The translations under genes were made by a program, and so were the position numbers. Positions 54,501 to 62,638 of a stretch of 64,000 nucleotides of DNA are shown here, piece after piece. This DNA is from JAJDAH01 sp964487605 (GTDB lineage Bacteria; Myxococcota_A; Polyangia; Polyangiales; Polyangiaceae): NCBI GenBank assembly GCA_964487605.1, contig CAZARU010000016.1:18576-82575 (forward strand), written 5' to 3'. The first letter of the stretch is position 1; every line of letters starts with the position of its first letter. The notes under the pieces are model-generated. The model searched no databases. It was not told the DNA's origin and worked only from the letters and a program-made list of their open reading frames with translations.

Positions 54501-55622
54501 GACGTGGTGGAGATGCAGAACGAACTCGCGTTCTTTCGCAACGACGTCCTCAAGCTCATCTACGGCTCCGTGCGACAGCTCAACGTCGCCGAGCGCGCGG
54601 GCGTGCCGTCCAGACAGCTCGCCCATTCCTACGCCACCGTGGCGATCCCCGCCGGGCTCTTCGGTCTCCACAAGCTGTCGCGTCGCTACGCCGAATGGAG
54701 CGACGCGGCCGTGGCGGGCGTCGACCATCTGTCCGCCGTCGGTTACACGAACCAGGTGCTCGCGCTCTACCACCAGGGCTTCGCGCGCTGGTCGGAGGTC
54801 GACCGCCACGTCGAGCGGAGCCTCGAACTGTTCGAACGCGTGGGCGATCGCCATCGGCTCCAGCAGTGCCTGGCGCTTCGCACCGTGTACGAGCTGCACA
54901 GCGGCAAGCTCGACGAGTGCCGCGCGTCGGCCGCTCGACTGCAGGCCGGCGTGTCGGAGTCGGATCCCGCCCAGCTCCTGTCGTGGGCGATCCCGCCGCG
55001 GGCCATGGCCGAGCTGGTCCGCGGGGCCGCGAACCGTGACACGACGCGCGAGCTGGACGAGCTTTCTCGCCGCGAGCTGCACGGGGCGGAGCTCGTCCTG
55101 GTCCTCGGGGTCCTGGCCCTCGCGTATGAATTCCTGGACCACGAGGACGCTCTCCCGACGGCGCGACGCGCCCTGGCGGAGGCCGACAAGATCATGCCGG
55201 CGACCTACTTCTCGCTGTGGGGCTACGCGGGGCTGACCGAGACGCTCGTGCGAGCGCTCGGGCGACGTCCATCCCGAGATCTGGACGCCGAGTGCAAGCG
55301 CGCCTGCGGCCACCTCGGACGCTTCGCGATGGCGTTTCCCCTGGGCAGACCCGCGGCGAAGCTCTGGCGAGGCCGCCTCGACATCGCGCGCGGCAAGAGC
55401 AAGACGGGCGCCTCGAGCGTTCGCGCGGCGCTCGACCTCGCGGAGGCGATGGCGCTGCCCCACGAGGCCGCGATCGCCGCGCGCACGCTCTACCAGCTCG
55501 GCGACGGAGCCGTGCCAGACGCGAGCCGGCGTGCGGAAGCGTTCGAGGCGACCCTCGGGGCCTCCAGCGAATGGAAGCTCTGGAGCGGGCGCGCCTTGTC
55601 GCCGGCGGCCGTCGCGCGATGA
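51600..55622 (+). CDS. Soluble two-domain class III adenylyl cyclase-like protein with P-loop NTPase and TPR region
   Basis: A 1340-residue protein with no membrane segment. Two cyclase homology domains (about 35-200 and 255-420) precede a P-loop ATPase (Walker A GEAGSGKS at 467-474, Walker B-like LLIVLDDAHW) and a long helical region with TPR-like repeats to the end. The first cyclase domain has the metal-binding Asp42 (SDIAGFT) and Asp91 (FAGDSM) but not the Asn/Arg pair. The second lacks the Asps but has Asn370 and Arg374 (FGKTVNLAARL). This division and domain order match animal ADCY10, so one shared active site is predicted. The GTG at 51600 is the only early start. Confidence 0.85.
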   Translation: MPAPQASPWEVVPALLADFPSHDGRVAVPAERRFEGAVVISDIAGFTSLVEEVGQGARGAERIAQFVNRYFDRMVREVESHDGQVLRFAGDSMIALWTTRERSLDEAAARAATAGIALAALTEVAAGHQGVIASRIGVSAGPVWAGALGGEAGRAELLVGGRAVGAALAALSHAEPGELIATADFMRHAVPDLRTNARAGGHALVVHAAPASNHSSSERTLPPATIDPAPFVPDGLRDPERRSGRDWLAEFRRVHVTFFSFDLDFEDATTLHRAHEATRALQSTVYRYGGSVNQLVVEERGTTLLAGWGLPGFHHEDGATRALRAAHDGCAALAGVGIRCRVGVATGPAFVGLRGSAHRYELAVFGKTVNLAARLAQAMDDGVACDDATAEEAARTFDSTTTRRIAAKGFSDPVAIHRTVQRSVGTEPMSHTRRGARRSVGRATERETLTSLLDGAAESTCVAVVEGEAGSGKSTLLSEVTTDARAAGFTLLAGTGDSVETSTPYFAWRPILAALFPGVAGGERLARAVAQRLETDPAVRGLAPLLDIVLPTGLEDDEVTRQLTGRPRAESTRRAIVHLLRHEAEQRRLLIVLDDAHWLDSASWALALEVARTLGSGAMLIAGRPLSSPGSDAAAVLALPGMTHVALRPLDRENVSALLRGVLGGGRVSDRLARWVHERTEGNPYFCEQVARSLVEAGHLVEREGTFDVAATFGDDLPDLPDTIQSALVGRIDRLSPEVQLTLKASAVIGRTFSSELLAAIRPQGAAVHEHVAELVRSDLLRGGVGGEHEFAHPLLKDAAYQLLTSSQRRHLHRAVADWLRARSPDDAHLAPLLAHHFVHAEDTPLAVRYLEIAGRRAAAAFASEEAITFFSRATDVSAKGSLDVEPLRRARWERAMGEAHLKLLRYSDCERHLDRALALLDRPVPPSRARLVGGLLAEVAVQFVHRVTSKSPGDPHERTEALLEAADVVEMQNELAFFRNDVLKLIYGSVRQLNVAERAGVPSRQLAHSYATVAIPAGLFGLHKLSRRYAEWSDAAVAGVDHLSAVGYTNQVLALYHQGFARWSEVDRHVERSLELFERVGDRHRLQQCLALRTVYELHSGKLDECRASAARLQAGVSESDPAQLLSWAIPPRAMAELVRGAANRDTTRELDELSRRELHGAELVLVLGVLALAYEFLDHEDALPTARRALAEADKIMPATYFSLWGYAGLTETLVRALGRRPSRDLDAECKRACGHLGRFAMAFPLGRPAAKLWRGRLDIARGKSKTGASSVRAALDLAEAMALPHEAAIAARTLYQLGDGAVPDASRRAEAFEATLGASSEWKLWSGRALSPAAVAR

Positions 55623-55647
55623 GCCAGAGCTGCACTCCGAGGGCACG

Positions 55648-56766
55648 GTGACGACCGTCGCGGTGGCAGGCGCGGCCGGGTTCGTCGGGTCGCACGTGGT
55701 CGAGCGCCTCGTGGCCGACGGACACCGGGTGGTCGCCCTGGACCGGCCGGGCGAGGCGCTCGACGCGCACGCCCGGCACGCCGACGTCGTCGGGATGGAT
55801 CTCCTGGACGAGGACAGGACCGTGAGCGCCCTCGACGGGTGTCACGCCGCCGTCAATGCGACGGGGCTCTTCGACCTGGGCGCCTCGGAGGAGGCCCTCG
55901 AGCGGGTGAACGTGACGCTCGCAGCCCGGTTCGCGAGGGCAGCGCGCTCGGCGGGCGTCACGCGCGTGGTCCACGTTTCGAGCGTGGCGGTGTATGGCGC
56001 GCCGTCGCGCCTACCGCAGGACGAGACGGGGCCCCTGCGTCCGCGCATCGCCTACGAGCGCACCAAGCTCGCGGGCGAGCGCGCAGCGCTGGCGCTGAAC
56101 GGCGACGGCCTCGAGGTGACCGTGATGCGACCGACGCTCGTGTACGGACCGCGGTCGCGCTACGGGCAGGCGCTCGTCATCGCCACCATGGCACAGCTCC
56201 GCGCGCTGGGCGTTCGCCGAGCTCGCCTGCTCGTGGGCGGCCCGCTCGGTCACCACGTCCACGTCGAAGACGTCGCCGGCGCGGCGGCCCTGCTCGCGTT
56301 CGCGGACGGCGTGGCCGGGCGGGCGTTCAACGTCGCCGACGACGCGCCCATCCCCCACGGCGACGCCATCTCCGCCATAGCCACGGCCCTCGGGCTGGAG
56401 GTGGACGTCGGGGTGCGCGCGCCCTTCGCCTGGAGCGCGGCCCGCTTGGCCATGACGCGATGGCCGGACGCGCTGCTCGGTCGCCTGAACGGGCAGCTCG
56501 CGCGCGGGCGCCGTGCCCTCGGCCGACGTGGCGTCCGAACGGAGCTCGAGCCTCGCTTCGACGCCGACTGGGTCTCGTACGGCCTCGGAGAGTTCGTGTT
56601 CGACACGACGCGACTGCGGGCGCTCGGCTTCCGCCCCAGGCACCCGACCTTCGTGGACGCGCTCCCGGGCGTCGTCGCGTGGTACGAGCGGGCTGGCTTC
56701 ATCCCGGGACCCCCGGGCGAACCCGGCGCGGTCGCGGGGCCGAGCGAACGGGCCGCTCATCCCTGA
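55648..56766 (+). CDS. NAD-dependent epimerase/dehydratase (extended SDR)
   Basis: A 372-residue extended short-chain dehydrogenase. The NAD-binding start MTTVAVAGAAGFVGSHVVER, the catalytic YxxxK in AYERTKLAGE, and VVHVSSVAVYG with the active Ser are present. It resembles sugar epimerases and 3-beta-hydroxysteroid dehydrogenase/isomerases; which one cannot be told. GTG 55648 lies 25 bp behind the cyclase stop, so co-transcription is possible without an obvious functional link. Confidence 0.85.
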   Translation: MTTVAVAGAAGFVGSHVVERLVADGHRVVALDRPGEALDAHARHADVVGMDLLDEDRTVSALDGCHAAVNATGLFDLGASEEALERVNVTLAARFARAARSAGVTRVVHVSSVAVYGAPSRLPQDETGPLRPRIAYERTKLAGERAALALNGDGLEVTVMRPTLVYGPRSRYGQALVIATMAQLRALGVRRARLLVGGPLGHHVHVEDVAGAAALLAFADGVAGRAFNVADDAPIPHGDAISAIATALGLEVDVGVRAPFAWSAARLAMTRWPDALLGRLNGQLARGRRALGRRGVRTELEPRFDADWVSYGLGEFVFDTTRLRALGFRPRHPTFVDALPGVVAWYERAGFIPGPPGEPGAVAGPSERAAHP

Positions 56767-56803
56767 CGCGCGCCGGCGCAGTAGCGCTGCCGCCGCCTCC
56801 CCG

Positions 56804-58519
56804 TCAGCAGGTCGTCGGGCACACCTTCGAGCAGTCGCTCACGAGCAGCGCGATGTTCGTGCTCGCGCTGAACGCGCCGCCCCACTTGTCCACCTGGGGG
56901 CCGCACACCGAGTAGCAGTCGATGCCTCGGCAGCCGGTCTCGAGTCCGCACCGCAGGATCTCCTTGCATCCCTCGTTGGCGTCGCAGGCGAGGTACTCCG
57001 CCGCACAGCTGTTGCAGACGCACCCGTGGAGCTTCTCGCAGTAGGGAACGTTGCCCCCCAGAGTCATCGCCTGCTGCTTGCACATGACCGGATCGTTCGG
57101 CATGTTCAGCAGGTCGGGGAACTGGCTCAGGTCGATCTTGTCCGGCTTGCACTGGATCGAATTGACGATCGGCGCGAGGAACGGGTCGTCGAGCCACATC
57201 TTGGCGTGGTGCGTCCCGAAGGTGGAGAGCGGGTTCGCCTGCTCCTGCAGCCGCGGGCCGAACGCCCACAGGTAACCCAGCGGTGCCGTGGGCGGCGCTG
57301 GGTTCTTCTTGTACAGACCGTTGCGCGCGATGACGAGATCGAGGCTCGGAATGATGTAGATGCGCTGGTCGTCGATGCCGCGAGCGACGTACATGTCGTG
57401 CGGGATCTTGCTCGTCGGGTCCTTGTGGGGCCACCACTGGTACGAGTAGCCGATGTTCAGGTTGGTCTTCTGCGTCGACTGCTTCACCCAGCTCTCGGAG
57501 ATCACCTGCTTGCCGTCCCACTGCCCGTTTCGCAGGTACAGCAGCCCGAACTTGGCGAACTGCCGCGTGGGCGCATCGACGCAGCAGAACGTGAGGGAGT
57601 GGTTCATGCCGTCGACCCACCACTGCACGGGGTTCATGCCGATCGGCCCGAACAGCTTCTCCATCCCGTACTGCGTCGGATTGCGGCCGGTGGCACGTTC
57701 GACCACGCCTCCCAGCAGCATCGAATCGCCGCTCGAGTAGTACCAGCGCGTGCTCGGCGGCGCCTTGACGGGCTGGTTCAGCGCGATGGACAGGGCGTCG
57801 GCGTTCATTCCCATGGCGATGACGTCCGAGGTGAAGAGCGACGCCGCCTGGTAGTCCTCCTGGAAGTCGAGACCGGACTCCATGAGCAGCACGGACTCGA
57901 GCGTGATCCCGTCACGCCCGGTCCCGATCCACTCCGGGAACCAGGTCGTCATGGGCAGCGAAACGTCGCCGATCAGCCCCTCGTCCTTCGCGATGCCGAC
58001 GACGGCGCTCACGAAGCTCTTGCCCATGGACCAGCTCGCCGCCCAGGAATTGCGGTCGTACCCCGGCGCGTACCGCTCGGCGACGAGCGCGCCGCCACGG
58101 ATGATCACGACGCCCTGCGTGTACTGCTCGGGACGGAAGGCGTACTCGAATGCGCCCTCGATGACGGCGGAGTCCATGCCCATCTCTTCCGGCGTCGCCG
58201 TCACCCAGTCGCCGGTCGGGTAAGGCACCTTCTGACCGATCGCGAGCTCGCAGGTCGGGGGAACCCCGCCCGCTCCGCCGACGCCCGCGCCACCCACTCC
58301 GGCGCCGCCGACGCCCGCGCCACCCACGCCGGCGCCGCCGACGCCTGTCCCGCCGACGCCCGTGCCCGCTCCGGCGCCCGCGGCGCCCGCACCCGCGCCC
58401 GTTCCTTGCCCAGCACCGCCACCTGAGCTGCCCCCACCAGAGTCGGGGCCGGCTCCACACGCCTGAACCAGGCCGAAGAGCGTGAGAGCGAGGGCGCTTG
58501 CGCGAGCTTGGGACACCAT
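56804..58519 (-). CDS. Serine beta-lactamase-fold hydrolase lipoprotein with C-terminal Cys domain
   Basis: A 571-residue lipoprotein (lipobox LVQACGAG) with a Gly/Ala/Val-rich repeat spacer (GVGGA units) to about residue 85. The class C beta-lactamase/esterase domain has the SxxK motif Ser164-Met-Gly-Lys167 in WSMGKSF and the Tyr261 motif YYSSGD. A domain of some 110 residues at the end is Cys-rich (CVCNSCAAEYLACDANEGC, TGCRGIDCYSVC), like the one in 17670-18320. It may be an esterase or D,D-peptidase; resistance to beta-lactams is not implied. ATG 58519 follows GGAGGTGG, deciding against the GTG at 58528. Confidence 0.85.
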   Translation of the reverse strand: MVSQARASALALTLFGLVQACGAGPDSGGGSSGGGAGQGTGAGAGAAGAGAGTGVGGTGVGGAGVGGAGVGGAGVGGAGVGGAGGVPPTCELAIGQKVPYPTGDWVTATPEEMGMDSAVIEGAFEYAFRPEQYTQGVVIIRGGALVAERYAPGYDRNSWAASWSMGKSFVSAVVGIAKDEGLIGDVSLPMTTWFPEWIGTGRDGITLESVLLMESGLDFQEDYQAASLFTSDVIAMGMNADALSIALNQPVKAPPSTRWYYSSGDSMLLGGVVERATGRNPTQYGMEKLFGPIGMNPVQWWVDGMNHSLTFCCVDAPTRQFAKFGLLYLRNGQWDGKQVISESWVKQSTQKTNLNIGYSYQWWPHKDPTSKIPHDMYVARGIDDQRIYIIPSLDLVIARNGLYKKNPAPPTAPLGYLWAFGPRLQEQANPLSTFGTHHAKMWLDDPFLAPIVNSIQCKPDKIDLSQFPDLLNMPNDPVMCKQQAMTLGGNVPYCEKLHGCVCNSCAAEYLACDANEGCKEILRCGLETGCRGIDCYSVCGPQVDKWGGAFSASTNIALLVSDCSKVCPTTC

Positions 58520-58573
58520 GACGACCACCTCCGTACACTTCGACCTTGAGGGAAAAAGCGTCGAGATCGGAGG

Positions 58574-58597
58574 AAAAACAGGCCGGACGGGCCGTCC
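58574..58597 (-). terminator. Hairpin followed by a T-tract on the minus strand (weak terminator)
   Basis: On the minus strand the stem GGACG/CGTCC with a 3-nt loop (58585-58597) is followed, six bases on, by five T residues (58578-58574). It lies 168 bp beyond the selenoprotein stop and 55 bp before the hydrolase start. The remainder of 58520-58764 shows no gene. Confidence 0.35.
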
Positions 58598-58764
58598 CCA
58601 CAGGCAGACTGGAACTTACCAGCAATCCTGCAGGTATGTTCGTCTGCTGGCGGCCGAGCGCGCCCCTCGGAGAGCCGGCGGGGGCCGGTGGGGTCGCGGC
58701 CAGGTGCCGGACCGACCGCGACGTCAGCGGGCGAAGCGCGCCCAGGGCGCGCCGTCACCGGCGC

Positions 58765-59967
58765 TCACTTCTTCGCGAGCTCTTCGTCGATGATCGTCTT
58801 GAACTGCTCGAACGGCTGCGCGCCGACGACCTTCCGGCCGTTCACGAAGAACGTAGGGGTGCCGGATGCACCGACCGCGTTGGCGATCTTCTGATCCGCG
58901 AGGACCTCTTCCTTCAGCTTCGGGTCGTCCATGTCCTTCTTGAACTTGGCGACGTCGAGGCCGATGTCCTTCGCGTACTTCTCGAGGTCGGCCGGAGCGA
59001 GCGCCTGGTTGTTCGCGAACATGGCGTCGTGCATCTTCCACGCCTTGCCTTGGCGGTGGGCCGCCTGCATCGCCATGGCGGCTCCCATGGCCTTGTCGTG
59101 GAACGCCAGCGGCTGGTGCTTGAAGACGATGGCAACCTTGTCGCCGTAGGCCTTTTCAATCTGCTCGAGAGTCGGACCGACCCTCACACAGAAGGGTCAT
59201 TGAAAGTCCGAAAATTCTATGAGCGTGACCTTCGCATTCTTCGGACCCTTGCGCGGGTTCCAGGCGGCCACCTCCACGTTCTGCGGCCCCTCGGGAGCCG
59301 CGGGCGTGGGCTGCGCCGCCGGCTTTCCGGCGTTCAGCTCCTTCTGCTTCGTGTCCACCGCGAGGATGATCCCGCTCAGGTCCTTGCCCTCCTTCGCCGC
59401 GGCGACGGCGATGGCCGCAAGCTGCGGGCTCCTGGGGCAGTTCGGATCGTTCTTGAGGCAGTTCGCCAGCGTACCGAAGGTGCAGCCGCACTCGCAGTTC
59501 CGCTCGTTGAGCGCCTGCATGACGGCGACCTTCTGGCCGGCGTCGAGACCCGCGAGGACCTCCGGCTTCACGTCGCCGTCCTTGATCCAGCCGGCCGGAA
59601 ACTCCGCGGACGTCTTGTAGACCTTGGCGACCTTGGGCGCCGTGGGACCTTCCACCGACGCTGCGGGCTCCGCGTCGACGGAGGACCCGCCACGGCGGTT
59701 CCCCACCTCTCGACCCACGGCGAAGCCCACGGCGAGCCCCGTCACCAACGCCATCACCACGACCCCGCGCCCCGCGCCGGCCGCCTGCGCGCCGCCCTCC
59801 CGACCGGACCGCGGCGGATCGCTCCTGCGACTCCTCGCGCGGTCGCCGCGGTCGTCGTCGTCGCGGTCGTCGTCGTCGTCCCGGTCGTCGTCGTCGCGGT
59901 CGTCGTCTTCGTCCCGGTCGTCTTCGTCCCGATCGTCGGAACCTCTACGTCGGGAACGGCGTGCCAC
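58765..59967 (-). CDS. DsbA-family thioredoxin-fold selenoprotein with Sec-Pro-Phe-Cys active site
   Basis: Read through an in-frame TGA (59199-59197), the gene encodes 400 residues. From GTG 59967 come a cytoplasmic Asp/Arg-rich tail, a membrane helix (about 70-90; VMALVTGLAVGFAVG) and a periplasmic part with a conserved Cys motif (CECGCTFGTLANC). The thioredoxin-fold segment then reads VTLIEFSDFQ, TGA, PFCVRVGPTLEQI, placing selenocysteine 257 where DsbA-like proteins have the first Cys of CPFC, with resolving Cys260. Downstream sequence (KHQPLAFHDKAMGAAMAM, the cis-Pro ASGTPTFFVNGR) is normal. It should act as a thiol oxidase, reductase or isomerase. The start is uncertain. Confidence 0.88.
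59167..59199 (-). promoter_or_regulatory. Sec codon and bacterial SECIS-like hairpin
   Basis: Directly after the TGA (59199-59197) and an 11-nt spacer, the minus strand forms an 8-bp stem GAGGGUCG/CGACUCUC (one G-U pair) closed by the loop GUC. The GGUC around the loop begins 19 nt after the UGA, the same place as in the well-known E. coli fdhF element as I recall it. This geometry matches what the elongation factor SelB needs. The function is inferred. Confidence 0.75.
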
Positions 59968-60181
59968 GGGCGGCGTGTTACCGGCCGGGCCGAGCCCCGT
60001 CAAGGAGCCGCTGGAATCGTGCGGTGTTCGCCCATGCGACGACGCGTCAGCGAGCGGTGGTCTTGCAGCCGGATCCATCGCCGTCCACGCGGGGGAAGGT
60101 CGCCGTCGTCCCGTCGGCGCGCTCGCGTCAGCCGGTTCGCGCGACACGCGGCGGCGATTTCCGCGGTACACTCCCGCTGCC

Positions 60182-60427
60182 ATGAGTCACTCCCGACAGC
60201 AGGTCGCCGACCTCGTTCTAGAGAAGTACGCGGACGTCTTCGGCAGCCGACCGAAGAGCCTGGCCTCGGCGACGCTCGAGGAGGACGAGGACGGACGCGT
60301 TCAGGACCTGCTGGCGAGGGTGACCGAGGAGCTCGAGCTCGACGAGCTCGACGACGACGTTGCCGAGAACCTGGCGGACCTCGTCGACTTCCTCGTCGCG
60401 CGGCTCGAGGACAGGGACGACGGCTAG
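60182..60427 (+). CDS. Small acidic protein, unknown
   Basis: An 81-residue very acidic protein that looks all-helical (QQVADLVLEKYADVFG, VQDLLARVTEELELDEL, NLADLVDFLVARLED). The size and helix pattern recall acyl-carrier proteins, but the DSL phosphopantetheine site is missing, so that name is not justified. ATG 60182 lies 214 bp from the divergent selenoprotein start, and in that spacer I see no promoter. The next gene follows 45 bp later on the same strand. Coding status is supported by length, start and third-position GC bias only. Confidence 0.6.
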   Translation: MSHSRQQVADLVLEKYADVFGSRPKSLASATLEEDEDGRVQDLLARVTEELELDELDDDVAENLADLVDFLVARLEDRDDG

Positions 60428-60472
60428 CGCGACGCCGCACGAGCCTTCGACCGCTGGAACCCGGCGTTGATC

Positions 60473-60991
60473 ATGGCCGCCGCCGACCACGGGATGCGCG
60501 AGGCGGATCTCGCGCTCCTTTCGCCGGCGACGGCGCCCCGCTTCTACGCGGCGACGATCTTCGACGTGGGTCGCGCCTCGGAGGCGTGGTGGCTGCGCGG
60601 CGGCGGCGACGACGCGGCGCAGGCACTCACCGAGCTGCGAACGCGCAGGGATCACGGCACGGGAGTCTCCGTGGAGCGGATCACCCTCGACGCGGCGCCC
60701 TGGGGCACGAGCGAGCCCGTCCGTGCTTCGTCGTGGCGTCTCGCGCGGAACGACCTCATCGTCCTGGCACCTTCGTGCCACGTGCGGCTCCCGGCGCACC
60801 ACCCCGACACGCCCTACCTGCTCGTCCGCCTGATCTGCGGCAGCCCCGACGGGGACGTCGCTGTGCGCGCCTTCGAAGGCCTGAGGTGTCGGGCGCTGCT
60901 GGGCCGGGTTCACGCCATCTTCGACTCCCGTGAGCGCATCGAACTCGACGCGATCGAGGCGCGCGGTGAGCTCCTGCGCGGCGAACCCTGA
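60473..60991 (+). CDS. Hypothetical protein, 172 residues
   Basis: A soluble mixed alpha/beta protein with no signal or membrane segment (RFYAATIFDVGRASEAWWLR, LIVLAPSCHVRLPAHHPDTP, RVHAIFDSRERIELDAIEAR). No family or catalytic motif is recognised. ATG 60473 is preferred to the TTG at 60467. It lies between the small acidic protein and the Ser/Thr kinase, all on the same strand. Confidence 0.6.
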   Translation: MAAADHGMREADLALLSPATAPRFYAATIFDVGRASEAWWLRGGGDDAAQALTELRTRRDHGTGVSVERITLDAAPWGTSEPVRASSWRLARNDLIVLAPSCHVRLPAHHPDTPYLLVRLICGSPDGDVAVRAFEGLRCRALLGRVHAIFDSRERIELDAIEARGELLRGEP

Positions 60992-61129
60992 GCGCCGCGA
61001 GCGGACTGCCACTGATCCGCGGCCAGCGTCGGCGCAGCCCCTCCGCGCGCCAGCCCGCTGGTATTGCGGGGCGTGGGCATTCGCGGTACCTGCATCGGGC
61101 TCAGCGCCCTGGGGGGACGTGCCGCAACC

Positions 61130-62638
61130 ATGACGGAATCCGGACCCGACTCGTACAAGACCGGCTCGCTCTTCGGAGGCAAGTACAACCTCGTCCGGCG
61201 CCTCGAGTCGGGCGGCATGGGGACGGTGTGGATCGCCCACCACACGGACCTGGATACCCACGTCGCGATCAAGGTCGTCAAGGACGGACTGCTCGTGAAG
61301 GAGTACGCCGAGCGCCTCCTGAAGGAGGCGCGGATGGTCGCTCGGCTGCGCCATCCCGCCATCGTGCAGGTGTTCGACTTCGGAAGGGCCGAGCACGGCG
61401 AGCCGTACATCGTGATGGAGCTGCTGCACGGCGCGAGCCTCGGCGAGCATCTGCAGCGGCGGGGTCGGATCAGCGCGGCGGAAGCCGTCCAGCTGCTGCT
61501 GCCGGTGGCGGACGCCCTCGCCACGGCGCACGACGCAGGCATCGTCCACCGGGACCTCAAGCCCGACAACATCTACGTGGCCGTGCAGGCCAACCGCACT
61601 CAGCCGAAGGTGCTCGACTTCGGGATCGCGCGGGCCGACGTCGGAACGGGCCGTCACCTCACGACCGCCGGAGCGCTGCTCGGCAGTCCCGGGTACATGT
61701 CGCCCGAACAAGCGCGCGGCCAGACGCACGTGGACGCCCGGACCGACGTGTGGGCGTTCTGCATCGTCCTGTACGAGGCGATGACCGGCACGGCGGCGTT
61801 CCACGGCGAGAACTACAACGCGGTGCTCCGCGCGATCATCGAGAACGACCCGACGCCCACCCACGAGCTCGCGGCCGGCGACCCCGTGCTGTGGTCGATC
61901 CTGGAGCGGGGTCTCGCCAAGGACCTGGACTGGCGCTGGAGTTCGATGCGGGAGCTGGGCACCGCGCTGGCGCAGTGGCTCCTCAACCAAGGCGTGACCG
62001 AAGACGTCACGCGGGCGTCGCTTCAGGCCACCTGGCTCGAGGGCGTCGGGAGGGACGAGACGCGCTTCTCGATACCGGGCGTGGCGCGCTCGACGACGGA
62101 CGCGCCCCCCTCCGGCTCGGCCGAAGCGCCCGGCCTTCAGGTCGTGAGCTTCACGCCGGCCCCCACTCCGCGGCACTCGACGCCGACGCTCGGACTCGCG
62201 CCGGTGCTCACCACGGGGGGGCACGGCGCCGTGTCCGTCGCGAGCGAAGTCACCAAGGTGTCGAGGCGGCGTACCGGGCTCGCGGTCGGGGCGGCCGTGG
62301 TCGTGACCGGAGTGCTCGTGTGGGGCACCGCGCGGAAGATGGACGCGACGCCGAGCCCGAGCGCCATCGCGCCCTCGAGCGCGGTGGTCGAATCGCCACG
62401 CAGTGCGGCCAGCCTGCCGACGACGGTGGTCGATCGCCGCTCGCCCGAAGCGTCGAGCGCCACGGCGCCGCCGAGCCCGAGCGCCACGCCGAGCGCCACG
62501 ACCCGGAAGGCGCGCGCGCCGAAGAAGGCCGCGAGCGACGAGGCCCCGCGCAGGCGGACGCCGAGCAACGCATCCACGACCCAGCGCGATAAGCCGGCGG
62601 AGCCTGCGGACGCTCGCTTTCGCCCACGATCGCTGTGA
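61130..62638 (+). CDS. Transmembrane Ser/Thr protein kinase (Hanks type), second copy of the module
   Basis: A 502-residue kinase. LESGGMGTVWIA, Lys48, Glu66, HRDLKPDN with Asp142, Asp163 of DFG and the MSPEQ segment are intact, so it should be active. A linker and a membrane helix at about 382-400 follow, then a Pro/Ala/Ser-rich extracytoplasmic tail. Start ATG 61130 fits a G-rich site upstream. Its stop overlaps the GTG of the next gene (GTGA), exactly as at 6938-6941, where a kinase is followed by the same kind of TPR protein. Confidence 0.93.
   Translation: MTESGPDSYKTGSLFGGKYNLVRRLESGGMGTVWIAHHTDLDTHVAIKVVKDGLLVKEYAERLLKEARMVARLRHPAIVQVFDFGRAEHGEPYIVMELLHGASLGEHLQRRGRISAAEAVQLLLPVADALATAHDAGIVHRDLKPDNIYVAVQANRTQPKVLDFGIARADVGTGRHLTTAGALLGSPGYMSPEQARGQTHVDARTDVWAFCIVLYEAMTGTAAFHGENYNAVLRAIIENDPTPTHELAAGDPVLWSILERGLAKDLDWRWSSMRELGTALAQWLLNQGVTEDVTRASLQATWLEGVGRDETRFSIPGVARSTTDAPPSGSAEAPGLQVVSFTPAPTPRHSTPTLGLAPVLTTGGHGAVSVASEVTKVSRRRTGLAVGAAVVVTGVLVWGTARKMDATPSPSAIAPSSAVVESPRSAASLPTTVVDRRSPEASSATAPPSPSATPSATTRKARAPKKAASDEAPRRRTPSNASTTQRDKPAEPADARFRPRSL

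Noticed and set aside
56804..58519. Beta-lactam resistance gene
   Set aside because: SxxK and YSS motifs occur in many esterases and peptidases; nothing here shows lactam hydrolysis.
59190..59205. Stop codon splitting the DsbA-like gene into two ORFs or a pseudogene
   Set aside because: The frame continues without loss, the stop falls exactly at the first active-site Cys position, and a SECIS-like hairpin follows; recoding is a better explanation.
60182..60427. Acyl-carrier protein
   Set aside because: Size and acidity fit, but the DSL serine site for phosphopantetheine is missing.
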